Program-made: the position numbers and the translations under genes
In this document: piece by piece, positions 22,268 to 30,290 of the stretch
Layout: the number at the start of each line of letters is the position of its first letter
Position numbering within the stretch: the first letter of the stretch is position 1
Assembly: GCA_023150835.1 (NCBI GenBank)
Contig: JAKLKB010000042.1
Span: forward strand, 1-44,924
DNA: 44,924 bases
Direction of reading: 5' to 3'
Origin: Myxococcota bacterium
GTDB lineage: Bacteria; Myxococcota_C; UBA6777
The notes under the pieces: model-generated
Databases searched by the model: none
What the model was told of the DNA's origin: nothing
Seen by the model: the letters and a program-made list of their open reading frames with translations, nothing else

Positions 22268-23919
22268 GCACCTTCGTTTCGTGGATGCGCGCACGTTTTC
22301 GTCGGCAAAGCCCGTGGGTTTGGTCCACAGCGTTGATCACGGGATTGATCGCGTTGCCGTTGTTGTTTGTATTGAGCCGTTTGGTGGAAGGCGGGACAGG
22401 CGGGTTATTTGGGGCGGTGTTTGGGCAGACGACACGAGGCTATCTGTGGAATACGTTGCGGTTGTTTTTGGGCGTGGGGGTGTTGTGTTTTGTGTGGGGC
22501 GTGGGGACGGCGTGGCTGGTGACGCAGTATGAATTCCCGGGGCGACGGGGGTTGAGTGGCGCGTTGATCTTACCGTTGGTGATCCCGACGTATATCTTGG
22601 CATACGCATACGCGGGGGCGTTGGATGTGACGGGGCCTGTGGAAGGTTTGTTGCGCTGGTGGTGGGGCGCACCGATGGGTCGGGCGCGTCGCGTCCCCTT
22701 CGAGATCATGAGTTTGTGGGGACTCACGCTGTTGCTTGCGCTGAACTTGTACCCGTATGTGTTGATGACATGCCGTGCGGCTTTTACGCGACAATCGGTG
22801 GGAGTTTGGGAGGTCGCAAAGAGCCTTGGGGTGGGGCCGTGGCGAACCTTTTTCACGGTGATCTTGCCGATGACACGGCCCGCTTGGGTGGGTGGATTGA
22901 CGCTTTGTCTGTTAGAAGTGGTCAATGACTACGGAGCCGCCGAATATTACGGTGTGGATACTTTTGCGACAGCGATCTTTCGGGCGTGGTTTGGCCGAGA
23001 CGATGCGCCGTTGGCGATCCGAATGGCTGCGTTGTTGATGCTACTGGTGTTGGTGTTGTTGGGTTTGGAGCGCTGGCAACGGGGCGAAGCGCGGTACCAC
23101 GAGGGCAAAAGTGTTCGCCCGATGTTGCGACAACCGCTTCATGGCGGATGGGCGTGGATGGCGACGTTGTTTTGTGTTGTGCCGTTTTTTTTCGGGTTTG
23201 TGTTGCCTGTGTTGCAGCTTGGGTGGTGGACTTGGCAGACGGGAAGCAAGCACCTCAACGCGGGCTTTGGTCGGTTGTTGATGAATAGCGTGTGGGTGGC
23301 GGGGAGCGTTGCGCTGTGCGCGGTGGGTGTAGCCTTGGTGATCGCCTACACGGTGCGGGTCTTTGAGGGGCCTTGGGTGCAACGGATGGCGCGGTTGGCG
23401 TTGGTGGGTTATTCGATCCCGGGGACGGTGATCGCGGTGGGAGTGATGGTCGTGGCCGCCCAAGTCGATCGGCTGTTGATGGGCTGGCGTTGGACGCATC
23501 AAACGATGCTGGGGGGGTCTTTTGGTTTGCTGCTTGCGGCCTTTGTGGTGCGCTTTCTGATGGTGGCGTACTCTCCGATCGAAACAGGCTTTCAAAAGAA
23601 TGGCCGCAACCTCAACGAAGCCTCCCGCTTGCTCGGGCATTCTCCTTGGCGGACCCTATGGCTTGTCGAACTTCCCTTGATGAAAAGCGCCTTGCTTGCG
23701 GCTTTTTTGTTGGTCTTTATCGACGCGCTCAAGGAGCTACCCTTGACGCTGTTTTTGCGTTGGGGGAACTTTCAAACCCTATCGACCGAGATCTACAACT
23801 ACGCAAAGCAGATGGAAGTCGCAGAAGAAGCCGGACTCTACGCGCTTTTTCTGGTGTTGGTCGGGATGCTCCCCGTGTTTTTCTTAGAAAAACTGCTCGG
23901 GCATCAGGGTGATCGATAA
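22264..23919 (+). CDS. Iron(III) ABC transporter permease (FbpB-type, two fused halves)
   Basis: About 551 residues. TTG 22264 overlaps the upstream stop codon and has AGG 7 bp before it; TTG 22258 or ATG 22285 are alternatives. About twelve membrane helices form two homologous halves, each with an EAA-type loop that contacts the ATPase (EVAKSLGVGPWR in the first half, EASRLLGHSPWR in the second). This fused layout is typical of FbpB/SfuB permeases. The codon use is strikingly rich in TTG, GTG, GCG and GGG. The stop codon TAA is followed at once by TACGACATCC, which resembles an end of the family-1 mobile element. Confidence 0.88.
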   Translation: MSTFVSWMRARFRRQSPWVWSTALITGLIALPLLFVLSRLVEGGTGGLFGAVFGQTTRGYLWNTLRLFLGVGVLCFVWGVGTAWLVTQYEFPGRRGLSGALILPLVIPTYILAYAYAGALDVTGPVEGLLRWWWGAPMGRARRVPFEIMSLWGLTLLLALNLYPYVLMTCRAAFTRQSVGVWEVAKSLGVGPWRTFFTVILPMTRPAWVGGLTLCLLEVVNDYGAAEYYGVDTFATAIFRAWFGRDDAPLAIRMAALLMLLVLVLLGLERWQRGEARYHEGKSVRPMLRQPLHGGWAWMATLFCVVPFFFGFVLPVLQLGWWTWQTGSKHLNAGFGRLLMNSVWVAGSVALCAVGVALVIAYTVRVFEGPWVQRMARLALVGYSIPGTVIAVGVMVVAAQVDRLLMGWRWTHQTMLGGSFGLLLAAFVVRFLMVAYSPIETGFQKNGRNLNEASRLLGHSPWRTLWLVELPLMKSALLAAFLLVFIDALKELPLTLFLRWGNFQTLSTEIYNYAKQMEVAEEAGLYALFLVLVGMLPVFFLEKLLGHQGDR

Positions 23920-23944
23920 TACGACATCCAATCTCTTATGATCC

Positions 23945-24413
23945 GTGATGTAAAGACTCTAGTTTGTGATGCAAAGCCTCTAGTTTGTGATGCAAAGCCT
24001 CTAGTTTGTGATGCAAAGCCTCTGGTTTGTGATGTAATACGAAATCCGCCCGCTGTGTGATCGTAAAGAGGTAGGGGCAGCCCCCTGTGGCTGCCCAACA
24101 ATCGGGCGTCTACGCAATACCTTACGATCACGGATCACTCGGATATCGTATAAAGCCTCTGGTTTGTGATGTAAAGCCTCTGGTTTGTGATGTAAAGCCT
24201 CTGGTTTGTGATACAAAGCCTCTGGTTTGTGATACAAAGCCTCTGATTTGTGATGCAAAGCCTCTGGTTTGTGATGCAAAGCCTCTGGTTTGTGATGCAA
24301 AGCCTCTGGTTTGTGATGCAAAGCCTCTGGTTTGTGATGCAAAGCCTCTGGTTTGTGATGCAAAGCCTCTGGTTTGTGATGCAAAGCCTCTGGCGTGTGA
24401 TGTAAAGTCTCTG
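23945..24413. repeat. 21-bp satellite array interrupted by a mobile element
   Basis: About 16 tandem units of 21 bp (unit start GTTTGTGATG, then CAAAGCC and TCTG) run from 23945 to 24413 with few substitutions. The array lies between the permease and the ATPase gene. It has no stop codon in at least two plus frames and several minus frames, because 21 is divisible by three. A plus-strand reading (KPLVCDA) is continuous with the ATPase frame, but the ATPase has its own start and ribosome binding site. I treat the array as non-coding. Element copy B splits one unit. Confidence 0.9.
24037..24150 (+). mobile_element. Family-1 short palindromic element, copy B, with TA target duplication
   Basis: 114 bp with ends ATACGAAATCCG and CGGATATCGTA. 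It is flanked by TA on both sides (24035-24036 and 24151-24152). Removing the element and one TA restores a perfect 21-bp unit of the surrounding satellite. This shows that it inserted into an existing array and duplicated TA, as IS630/Tc1-mariner-type elements do. It has no coding capacity. The hairpin core GTAGGGGCAGCC...GGCTGCCC lies in the middle. Confidence 0.85.
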
Positions 24414-24482
24414 GTAAAAAACACTGACCACCCAACCGATACGGGATCCATACCATACAACCGAGCGAAGATAGGGAGAGCG

Positions 24483-25643
24483 ATGTCTTTTTTTGAAGCG
24501 CAAGGCGTGACACGTCGGTACGCAGGGGCAAGCGAAGACGCGATCCATGCGATCGATATCTCGTTGGATGCAGGGGATTCTTTGGTGCTGGTAGGAGAAA
24601 GTGGCAGCGGCAAAACCACATTTCTTCGGTGTATCGCGGGTTTCGAGATCCCCGATCGTGGGACGATCCGTTGCCAAGGCAAAGCGTGGGTAAGTCCCAC
24701 CGAATGGCTGCCCCCTGAAAAACGGGGGATCGGTATGTTGTTTCAAGATTACGCGTTGTTTCCGCATCTACGGGTGGGAGCGAATATCGCGTTTGGGCTG
24801 CGGCATCTGACCCGCGCAGAGCAAGAACAAACGGTCACACGAACGCTTGCTCAAGTCCGATTGACGGGCTATGCGGAGCGCTATCCGCATCAATTGTCGG
24901 GAGGACAACAACAGCGGGTCGCGTTGGCGCGAGCGCTTGCGGCCCACCCACGCTTGCTACTGCTCGATGAACCCTTTAGCAACCTCGACGAGATGGTCAA
25001 AGCGGAGATCCGCGAAGAGATCTACGGCTTGTTGCGCACGCTTGGGATCGCGACGATCTCGGTCGTTCACGATAGCCGAGACGCTCTGCGTTGTGGCGAT
25101 CAGATCGCCTTGTTGCACCGAGGCCGCCTGCTCCAAGTCGCCTCCCCTCAAGATCTGTATCTCCGCCCAGCATCGTGTTATGCAGCCCGCTTTTTGGGAC
25201 CTGCCAATCTTGTTCCCGCCGAGCGCAAGGCTGGCGCGTATCATTGCGCCTTGGGTGTCCTCCCTGCCCCACACGATCCGCGCCCTCCCGCCCAAGGATG
25301 GCTGTGCATCCGCCCCGAACACCTTTCGATGGGCGGTGCGCAGATATCGGATATCCCGCTCATTGCGATCTCCTGCGCGATCCGCGCCTGCCACTTTCTC
25401 GGTCCGTACTGGGAGATCCATCTAACTCCACACCCCGCACATCCCCAAACCGCCCTTCTCTACGCCTCTTCGCCTGCGCCCATCCGCCCTGCTCTCTTCG
25501 GCGATCCCTCAAAAGACGCCGCCCCTCCGACACAAGGAGCAGAGACTTCATGGATCGCCCATCTTTCGACCCATGCGCCACCCACTCCCCACACCACCGC
25601 GACTTTTTATGTTTCCGCCCATCACCTCTGCTGGATCGAATAA
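24483..25643 (+). CDS. Iron(III) ABC transporter ATPase (FbpC-type)
   Basis: 386 residues from ATG 24483, with AGGGAG 5-7 bp upstream. It has a complete ABC signature set: Walker A GESGSGKTT, Q-loop LFQDYALFPH, signature LSGGQQQR, Walker B LLLLDEPFSNLD and switch His in SVVHDSRDA. A C-terminal regulatory (TOBE-like) extension of about 150 residues follows, as in FbpC, AfuC and CysA. The separation from the permease gene by 563 bp of satellite and mobile element is odd for an ABC operon and may affect read-through. The second half of the gene shifts toward C-ending codons. The TAA stop overlaps the end of element copy C. Confidence 0.9.
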   Translation: MSFFEAQGVTRRYAGASEDAIHAIDISLDAGDSLVLVGESGSGKTTFLRCIAGFEIPDRGTIRCQGKAWVSPTEWLPPEKRGIGMLFQDYALFPHLRVGANIAFGLRHLTRAEQEQTVTRTLAQVRLTGYAERYPHQLSGGQQQRVALARALAAHPRLLLLDEPFSNLDEMVKAEIREEIYGLLRTLGIATISVVHDSRDALRCGDQIALLHRGRLLQVASPQDLYLRPASCYAARFLGPANLVPAERKAGAYHCALGVLPAPHDPRPPAQGWLCIRPEHLSMGGAQISDIPLIAISCAIRACHFLGPYWEIHLTPHPAHPQTALLYASSPAPIRPALFGDPSKDAAPPTQGAETSWIAHLSTHAPPTPHTTATFYVSAHHLCWIE

Positions 25644-25756
25644 TACGATATCCGAGAGATCGAAGGGTCGGTGCGAGCCTCTGTATCCACCCTGTTTTTG
25701 GGCAGCCACAGGGGGCTGCCCCTACATATTGGCGACAGCATGGGCGGATTTTGTAT
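25643..25756 (-). mobile_element. Family-1 short palindromic element, copy C (reversed)
   Basis: About 114 bp, inverted relative to copies A and B. It begins ATACGATATCCG at the stop codon of the ATPase gene and ends GGCGGATTTTGTAT. The internal core is GGGCAGCCACAGGGGGCTGCCC read in reverse. The left flank is TA, as at copy B; the right flank is not, so that end has diverged. Confidence 0.7.
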
Positions 25757-25805
25757 CACCTCCACCCGCTCCTAGCTCTGTCTCCCCTCACCCAAAACAC
25801 CTGAA

Positions 25806-25832
25806 TGTAGGGCCTCTACAACGCGCCCTACA
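25806..25832. terminator. Hairpin between convergent ATPase and kinase genes
   Basis: TGTAGGGC (25806-25813) and GCCCTACA (25825-25832) form an 8-bp stem with an 11-nt loop that covers the stop codon of the leftward kinase gene. It is placed to end both converging transcripts, but no T-run follows. GTAGGG also echoes the core of the family-1 element just upstream. Confidence 0.4.
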
Positions 25833-28800
25833 GCAAACCCAAAAGTGAAAGCAGCCAACGCAAAAATTGAATCCCCCCAAAGAGACTTGATAGAGCGATC
25901 AAACCCAACAGGAAAACCGCCAAAACACGGTGACTGTCGAGAAAGTGGGCGTATCCCTGTACGCCGCGTTTGACGAACGTCGAAGTACAATAAATTCCGC
26001 TGCGTGCGTCGAGATAAGCTTCTAACTCGGCAGCCAACGGCTCCAAAGTCCCGTAGCGTTCGGCAGGATCGCGGGCCATCGCTTTGGCGATCATAAAGCC
26101 TAGCTCCCGAGGAACGCGGCCTTGCGCAGGATGCACGACCGACCACGCGGGCGCAGGATCCGTTTGGGTGATCGCTCCAAGCAAGGCTTCCAATGTTTCG
26201 CATGACTCAAACGGATGGCGCAACGTCGTCAACTCATAAAACAACACACCCAAGCTAAAGATATCACTGCGCTGATCCATCGCGTCATGCTTGCCATACG
26301 CCTGTTCTGGCGACATGTACGCAGGAGTTCCCACAAGAATGCCTTGTTGCGTCTCAAACAGCCGTTGCGGCGGGAGATCCAACGAAGGGATCGAGCCATC
26401 CAGCGTTTGCGCAAGAGTTCCTGCGTCGCGATGGAAAGGCTTACTCAAGCCCCAATCCATCACCATCACCTCACCATAAGCTCCGACGCGGATATTGCAG
26501 GGCTTGAGATCGCGGTGGATGATTTGTTTGTTGTGTGCAAAACGAACAGCCTCGACGATCTCCAAAAACATCCGCGCCCTTCGCTCGAAGGGATAGCGTT
26601 TGTGGTAGTCGGGATCGCCTTCGCGCAACTTGCCGATCAGGGTGCTTAAATCTTCGCCTTGGACGTACTTCATAACGAAGTAATACTGGCCCTCGTCATC
26701 CATCCCAACGTCGTGGAGAGGTACGATGTTGGGGTGTTCAAGCTGTCCTGTGTGACGGATCTCTTCAAGAAAACGCAGCAGCGCACTTTCGGCTTTACTG
26801 CCTTTCAGCCGCTTCATCGCCGCAAGCCGCAAGATATCGTGATCACGCACCAACAAGACCTGCCCAACACCACCTTCGCCAAGCATCTGCAACGGCTCAT
26901 AGCGTTGCTTTTCTTCGGAAGTGACCGCGACCCACAAGCCCTCTTGGTTTTTGCGCGGAAGCACCGTCCCTTTCACAAAGGTGCGCGTCACATCGTGCCG
27001 GATATTCGGCTTTTTTGATGTGCCGCTTTGTGTGACATGGCCCTCAGGCGACAAAGCATCCGCATCCCTCGCCACGACAGGGGGGGAGATCGCGTGTTGC
27101 GCAGAAGAAGGACTCAAAGCAGCGGAAGAAGGCCCATTCATCGGAAAAGAAGCGGGTCTCGAAGAGGAAACAGCAAGAGCAGCCGAAGACGAGATCACAG
27201 GCAACTTGGGAGAAGAAGAAAACACCGAAGAAGAGGGCGCGTTGGAGAGGGAAGGCATAGCAGGCACAGAAGAAGAAGGCGACACAGAAGAAGAAGGCGA
27301 CACAGAAGAAGAAGGCGACACAGAAGGAGAGGCCGAGAGTGCGTTGGCAACAGAAGAGGCCGAGGGTGCGTTGGCAACAGAAGAGGCCGAGGGTGCGTTG
27401 ACAACAGAAGAGGCCGAGGGTGCGAGGTTTCTCCCTGCGTCTGGTGTGGCCGCAGGGATCGTCACAACAGGTATCGCTGCGTCGCTTTGGTAATCTTTGG
27501 GGGTCAGCGAAGAAGCCCGAATGACCGTCGCTTCCCATGAAGGGGTTTGAGCGTCATCGGCGATCGTCTGACTTTGCGATGGATTCGGAGCAGTCGGCAT
27601 CTTAGAAGTGTTCGGAATCTGCGGGGGGGTCGGCATTTGCGGAGCAGATGAAACCTGCAAAGGGAGCGGCGCTCGCTCTGAAGCTTTCGCTTGGAGATCC
27701 CCGGATGTCGGCTCGTTTGTTTCAGTTTCAAGGTTTGGCCGCGACAGCTTCGGCTCATCAAGTACGGTCTGCTTCCAATCGCCCGCTGCGAGTCCATCGA
27801 CTTTTGTATCTTTGACGGGGTTGCGGATTTCTCTCGCAGATGGGGTGTGTTCAAGAGACGAAGGGGTAAACAAAGCGGAGAGAGAAGAATCAAGGGTGGG
27901 TTTTTCGGAAAAGAGAGGAAACGTATCGAGGACGGATGCTGCGTTCGAGTCGATCTCGGCAAGCAGATCGGGCCGCTTTTCTTTTGGCTCGGAAGGCGTA
28001 GAAAGAGGCTCCTCACGATGACGCGAGACCGAAGGAAGGGCCGCTTCGGCGGGTGGCACGGAAGGGGCCTGTCCAAGCGGTGCATGAGCCAAGGGCGGAG
28101 TGGATGGCTTACCGACCAAAGGAGGAAGAAGCGGCCTACCGAGCAAGGGAGGGAGCGGCTTGGTCTGTTCGGGTATCAGCGGGGGTAGCTTGTGCAAACC
28201 CATCTTCAAGGCATCTTGGAGAAGGATCTGTTGGGTTTCGGCATTATCGGACTCCTCGTCATAAAAAAGCGCAGGATGGACATCGACACGCGCCGAAGAG
28301 GGGCCCTCGCCGAAACGAAGCGATGCCACTTCAGCCGACGACATGTGTTGCGTACGTTCGGTTCCTGCATCGTCATCCTCGTAATATCCGCCCAAATCAG
28401 CGTCTGCGCTTTGGCTTGCATGGTTCGGGAAAGCCGATGTATCGGAAAAATTCAATGAATCATCTTGCTTTAGAGGGAGCGATATCGTGAGGAGATCGGT
28501 GGTTTGCGTAGGTCCGTCGTTGGGTGAGGGGGCTTGAAGCGATGCCATGTCGATACGAGGGCGAGTGTTTTCTTTGAGTCGGTGACGAAGCAGCGTGGGT
28601 TCTTCGGCACCTTTGATATCGATGGATCCGTCTTTTCGACGTTCGACACGGAACGAGCGGTTGGTGTTGTCCTCGTCGTCTTCGTCGTCCGTTGGGGGTT
28701 TGGTGGTTCTTTCGATCAAGTGATCGACGCGCCGCAAAAGTTCGGTTCCGATGGGCAAAGCAGAAGCCTCCATCTCGCCGACGCTACCCCCAAAAGCACC

Positions 28801-29115
28801 GTACCGAACGCCTTTTTGTTTGGGCTGTGTGTACGAAGACTCTTGAACGCCTTTTTGTTCGGGCTGTGTGTACGAAGACTCTCGAATGCTCGAAGGGTCA
28901 ACAAGTGTAAAGGGAGATTCTTGGACGCCCGTTTGATCGAGGGCTGTGTTTGCGGAGGCTTGGACGCCCGTTTGATCGAGGATCGTGTTCGGCGATTCTT
29001 GGATGCCGACTTGATCAAGGAGTGTTTGGTCTTTTGCGAGGGGGGGGTGTGCTGGTGCGTGTGTGGGATCTTGCGCAGCGAGACGTTCTGATTTGACCTG
29101 ATCGCTTTTTGCCAT
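25828..29115 (-). CDS. Giant Ser/Thr protein kinase with long disordered N-terminus
   Basis: About 1095 residues from ATG 29115, with GAAGG upstream. The first ~700 residues are low complexity: 12-13-residue repeats near the N-terminus (LDQTGVQESPNT-type), then Ser/Pro/Ala-rich sequence including SVSPSS and ANAPSAS repeats. The kinase domain (about residues 735-1035) has GEGGVGQV, catalytic Lys in AAMKRLKG, HRDLKPCNI and DWGLSK, where DWG replaces DFG, plus GTPAYMSPEQ. One or two hydrophobic segments end the protein (VLAVFLLGLIALSSLF), leaving almost nothing outside the membrane. Thus the usual order is reversed: the kinase is tethered by its C-terminus and the disordered arm is cytoplasmic. 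Possible role: a scaffold or phospho-switch. No neighbour identifies a substrate. Confidence 0.88.
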   Translation of the reverse strand: MAKSDQVKSERLAAQDPTHAPAHPPLAKDQTLLDQVGIQESPNTILDQTGVQASANTALDQTGVQESPFTLVDPSSIRESSYTQPEQKGVQESSYTQPKQKGVRYGAFGGSVGEMEASALPIGTELLRRVDHLIERTTKPPTDDEDDEDNTNRSFRVERRKDGSIDIKGAEEPTLLRHRLKENTRPRIDMASLQAPSPNDGPTQTTDLLTISLPLKQDDSLNFSDTSAFPNHASQSADADLGGYYEDDDAGTERTQHMSSAEVASLRFGEGPSSARVDVHPALFYDEESDNAETQQILLQDALKMGLHKLPPLIPEQTKPLPPLLGRPLLPPLVGKPSTPPLAHAPLGQAPSVPPAEAALPSVSRHREEPLSTPSEPKEKRPDLLAEIDSNAASVLDTFPLFSEKPTLDSSLSALFTPSSLEHTPSAREIRNPVKDTKVDGLAAGDWKQTVLDEPKLSRPNLETETNEPTSGDLQAKASERAPLPLQVSSAPQMPTPPQIPNTSKMPTAPNPSQSQTIADDAQTPSWEATVIRASSLTPKDYQSDAAIPVVTIPAATPDAGRNLAPSASSVVNAPSASSVANAPSASSVANALSASPSVSPSSSVSPSSSVSPSSSVPAMPSLSNAPSSSVFSSSPKLPVISSSAALAVSSSRPASFPMNGPSSAALSPSSAQHAISPPVVARDADALSPEGHVTQSGTSKKPNIRHDVTRTFVKGTVLPRKNQEGLWVAVTSEEKQRYEPLQMLGEGGVGQVLLVRDHDILRLAAMKRLKGSKAESALLRFLEEIRHTGQLEHPNIVPLHDVGMDDEGQYYFVMKYVQGEDLSTLIGKLREGDPDYHKRYPFERRARMFLEIVEAVRFAHNKQIIHRDLKPCNIRVGAYGEVMVMDWGLSKPFHRDAGTLAQTLDGSIPSLDLPPQRLFETQQGILVGTPAYMSPEQAYGKHDAMDQRSDIFSLGVLFYELTTLRHPFESCETLEALLGAITQTDPAPAWSVVHPAQGRVPRELGFMIAKAMARDPAERYGTLEPLAAELEAYLDARSGIYCTSTFVKRGVQGYAHFLDSHRVLAVFLLGLIALSSLFGGIQFLRWLLSLLGLL
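27263..27424 (-). repeat. 18-bp and 27-bp minisatellites in the giant kinase
   Basis: Two adjacent in-frame arrays: about 3.5 units of 18 bp (core ACAGAAGAAGAAGGCG, 27263-27330) encode SVSPSS. About 3.5 units of 27 bp (from 27332, unit start GCCGAGGGTGCGTTG) encode a 9-residue Ser/Ala/Asn repeat. Both lie in the disordered N-terminal arm. Confidence 0.85.
28808..29030 (-). repeat. 36-39-bp degenerate repeats near the start of the giant kinase
   Basis: Repeats of 36-39 bp encode LDQTGVQESPNT-like and EQKGVQESSYTQP-like units near the N-terminus of the kinase. Two 39-bp units around 28808-28885 are nearly identical; the others are more diverged, so the array looks older than the 18-bp and 27-bp ones. 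Confidence 0.7.
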
Positions 29116-29288
29116 CGTGTGTGCCTTCGTTTTGCAGCCCCGTTCCAAGGCGCGGAAACAACGAGAAAACCCTGCGCATCTCGGAGAATACCCACGCGCA
29201 AAGTACTACGCCACCGATCCCCCTGTCAACGTGCATTTCGCTTGGTCATTCGATGATTTAGGCTTGTTTGTGAAGGGCCTGTCCAAAA

Positions 29289-29855
29289 TTACGTACCTTG
29301 ACGGCAAGCCTCTTTCCAACATTGCCGACACATCGGCTCCCATGTGCCGCCCTCGTCTTCTCCATCTCCGACGCGTGCGGTGTGCGTCGCTTCACAATCA
29401 CAACGCCCGACAGCAGTCAGTTTGGTCACTTGTTCTGCGACCCCCATCGTCAGTGCCATCGGTAAAAAAGGGCGACCTGTGTAATCCATATCCAATCCCG
29501 CCACGATCACGCGATGACCTGCATTGGCCAACGCGACCGCAGCTTCGAGCAGATCGTCGAACCACTGCGCCTCATCAAAAGCAACCACGCCATAAGGTCC
29601 GCCCCAATCGTATTCTTGGATCATCTGCAACGCCGCACAAGCCCGCGATGAAGCAACAGCCGCCATCTGCTCACCTTGGCGCGATTCGATCTTGTCTTCA
29701 TACCGCCCACGCGGTGGGATCAAGACGATCGGGCGGCGTCCTGCGATCTGTTCTCGCCGCAAGCGCCGCAACATCTCCTCCGTTTTTCCCGAAAACATCG
29801 GCCCACAGATCACTTCGATTCGCCCCCCTCTCCTTTGGTTTCGCCACCCGTGCAT
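29289..29855 (-). CDS. tdk: Thymidine kinase, type II
   Basis: 188 residues, the usual length for bacterial type II thymidine kinase, with AAGGAG 8 bp before ATG 29855. It phosphorylates thymidine with ATP in the pyrimidine salvage pathway in the cytoplasm. Walker A is GPMFSGKT, the Mg-binding acidic motif is VVAFDEAQWF, and the lasso region is GLDMDYTGRPF. The structural zinc site is represented by the CDC pair and the later CRQC pair. The gene lies 173 bp upstream of the giant kinase on the same strand, with no functional link apparent. Confidence 0.95.
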   Translation of the reverse strand: MHGWRNQRRGGRIEVICGPMFSGKTEEMLRRLRREQIAGRRPIVLIPPRGRYEDKIESRQGEQMAAVASSRACAALQMIQEYDWGGPYGVVAFDEAQWFDDLLEAAVALANAGHRVIVAGLDMDYTGRPFLPMALTMGVAEQVTKLTAVGRCDCEATHTARVGDGEDEGGTWEPMCRQCWKEACRQGT

Positions 29856-29877
29856 CCTCGCTCCTTCTTCAATGTAT

Positions 29878-29995
29878 ATAGGACTTACGCAGTTGGATAC
29901 GAAAAAGGCCCATGTTCGGGCGCGGGCGGTTCGCGAACCGCCCCTACAACGCGTTGATTCTTCACGGTTTCCCTTTTCAACTGCGTAAGTCCTAT
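29878..29995. mobile_element. Family-2 MITE with 18-bp perfect inverted ends
   Basis: The ends ATAGGACTTACGCAGTTG (29878-29895) and its exact reverse complement (29978-29995) bound about 118 bp. Flanking direct repeats are GTAT (29874-29877 and 29996-29999). If the element is taken as 29879-29994, the flanks are TGTATA on both sides. The inside holds a perfect 20-bp palindrome GGGCGGTTCGCGAACCGCCC. There is no coding capacity. It lies just upstream of the tdk start, inside its probable promoter region. Confidence 0.82.
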
Positions 29996-30290
29996 GTATA
30001 GCTGCTTCAACCGACTACAGAACAAAAACGCACCTATCCTGCCACACGAGTCCTTTCGGTCAACACCCCCACCCTCACAACCTGTCTTTGCACTTGTTTT
30101 GCCAACACAAACCCACGCAACCTCCCCCCCTGCGTTGCTTTCCTGACACCTTCTTTTGCAACACTTTCGGAGGCGATCTCCTCGACAACATCGGGATGAT
30201 CGAACGGCGATAGACAAACCTTCCGAAACAAGCTACCACACCCCACGTTGTTTGTGTTGTTCATCTGCTCAAGACCGAGGAGCCCCGCTG
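29996..30290. other. Intergenic region between the MITE and hemB
   Basis: About 295 bp with no supported gene and no repeat. It should hold the promoter of hemB, but I see no confident hexamers. The frame of hemB is open back to 30156 but the extra residues are Arg/His/Ser-rich and unlike the family. Confidence 0.4.

Noticed and set aside
23945-24413. Possible CRISPR array
   Set aside because: The units are contiguous 21-bp repeats without unique spacers, and no cas genes are present. The same applies to 44703-44924 and 32335-32834.
24087-24482. N-terminal extension of the ABC ATPase made of KPLVCDA heptapeptides
   Set aside because: The extension is the translated satellite plus part of a mobile element. 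The ATPase has a proper start (24483) with a ribosome binding site and the normal family N-terminus.
24128-24767. Minus-strand proteins with SQTRGFA or ITNQRLC repeats
   Set aside because: All frames of the satellite are open because the unit is divisible by three. None has independent coding evidence.
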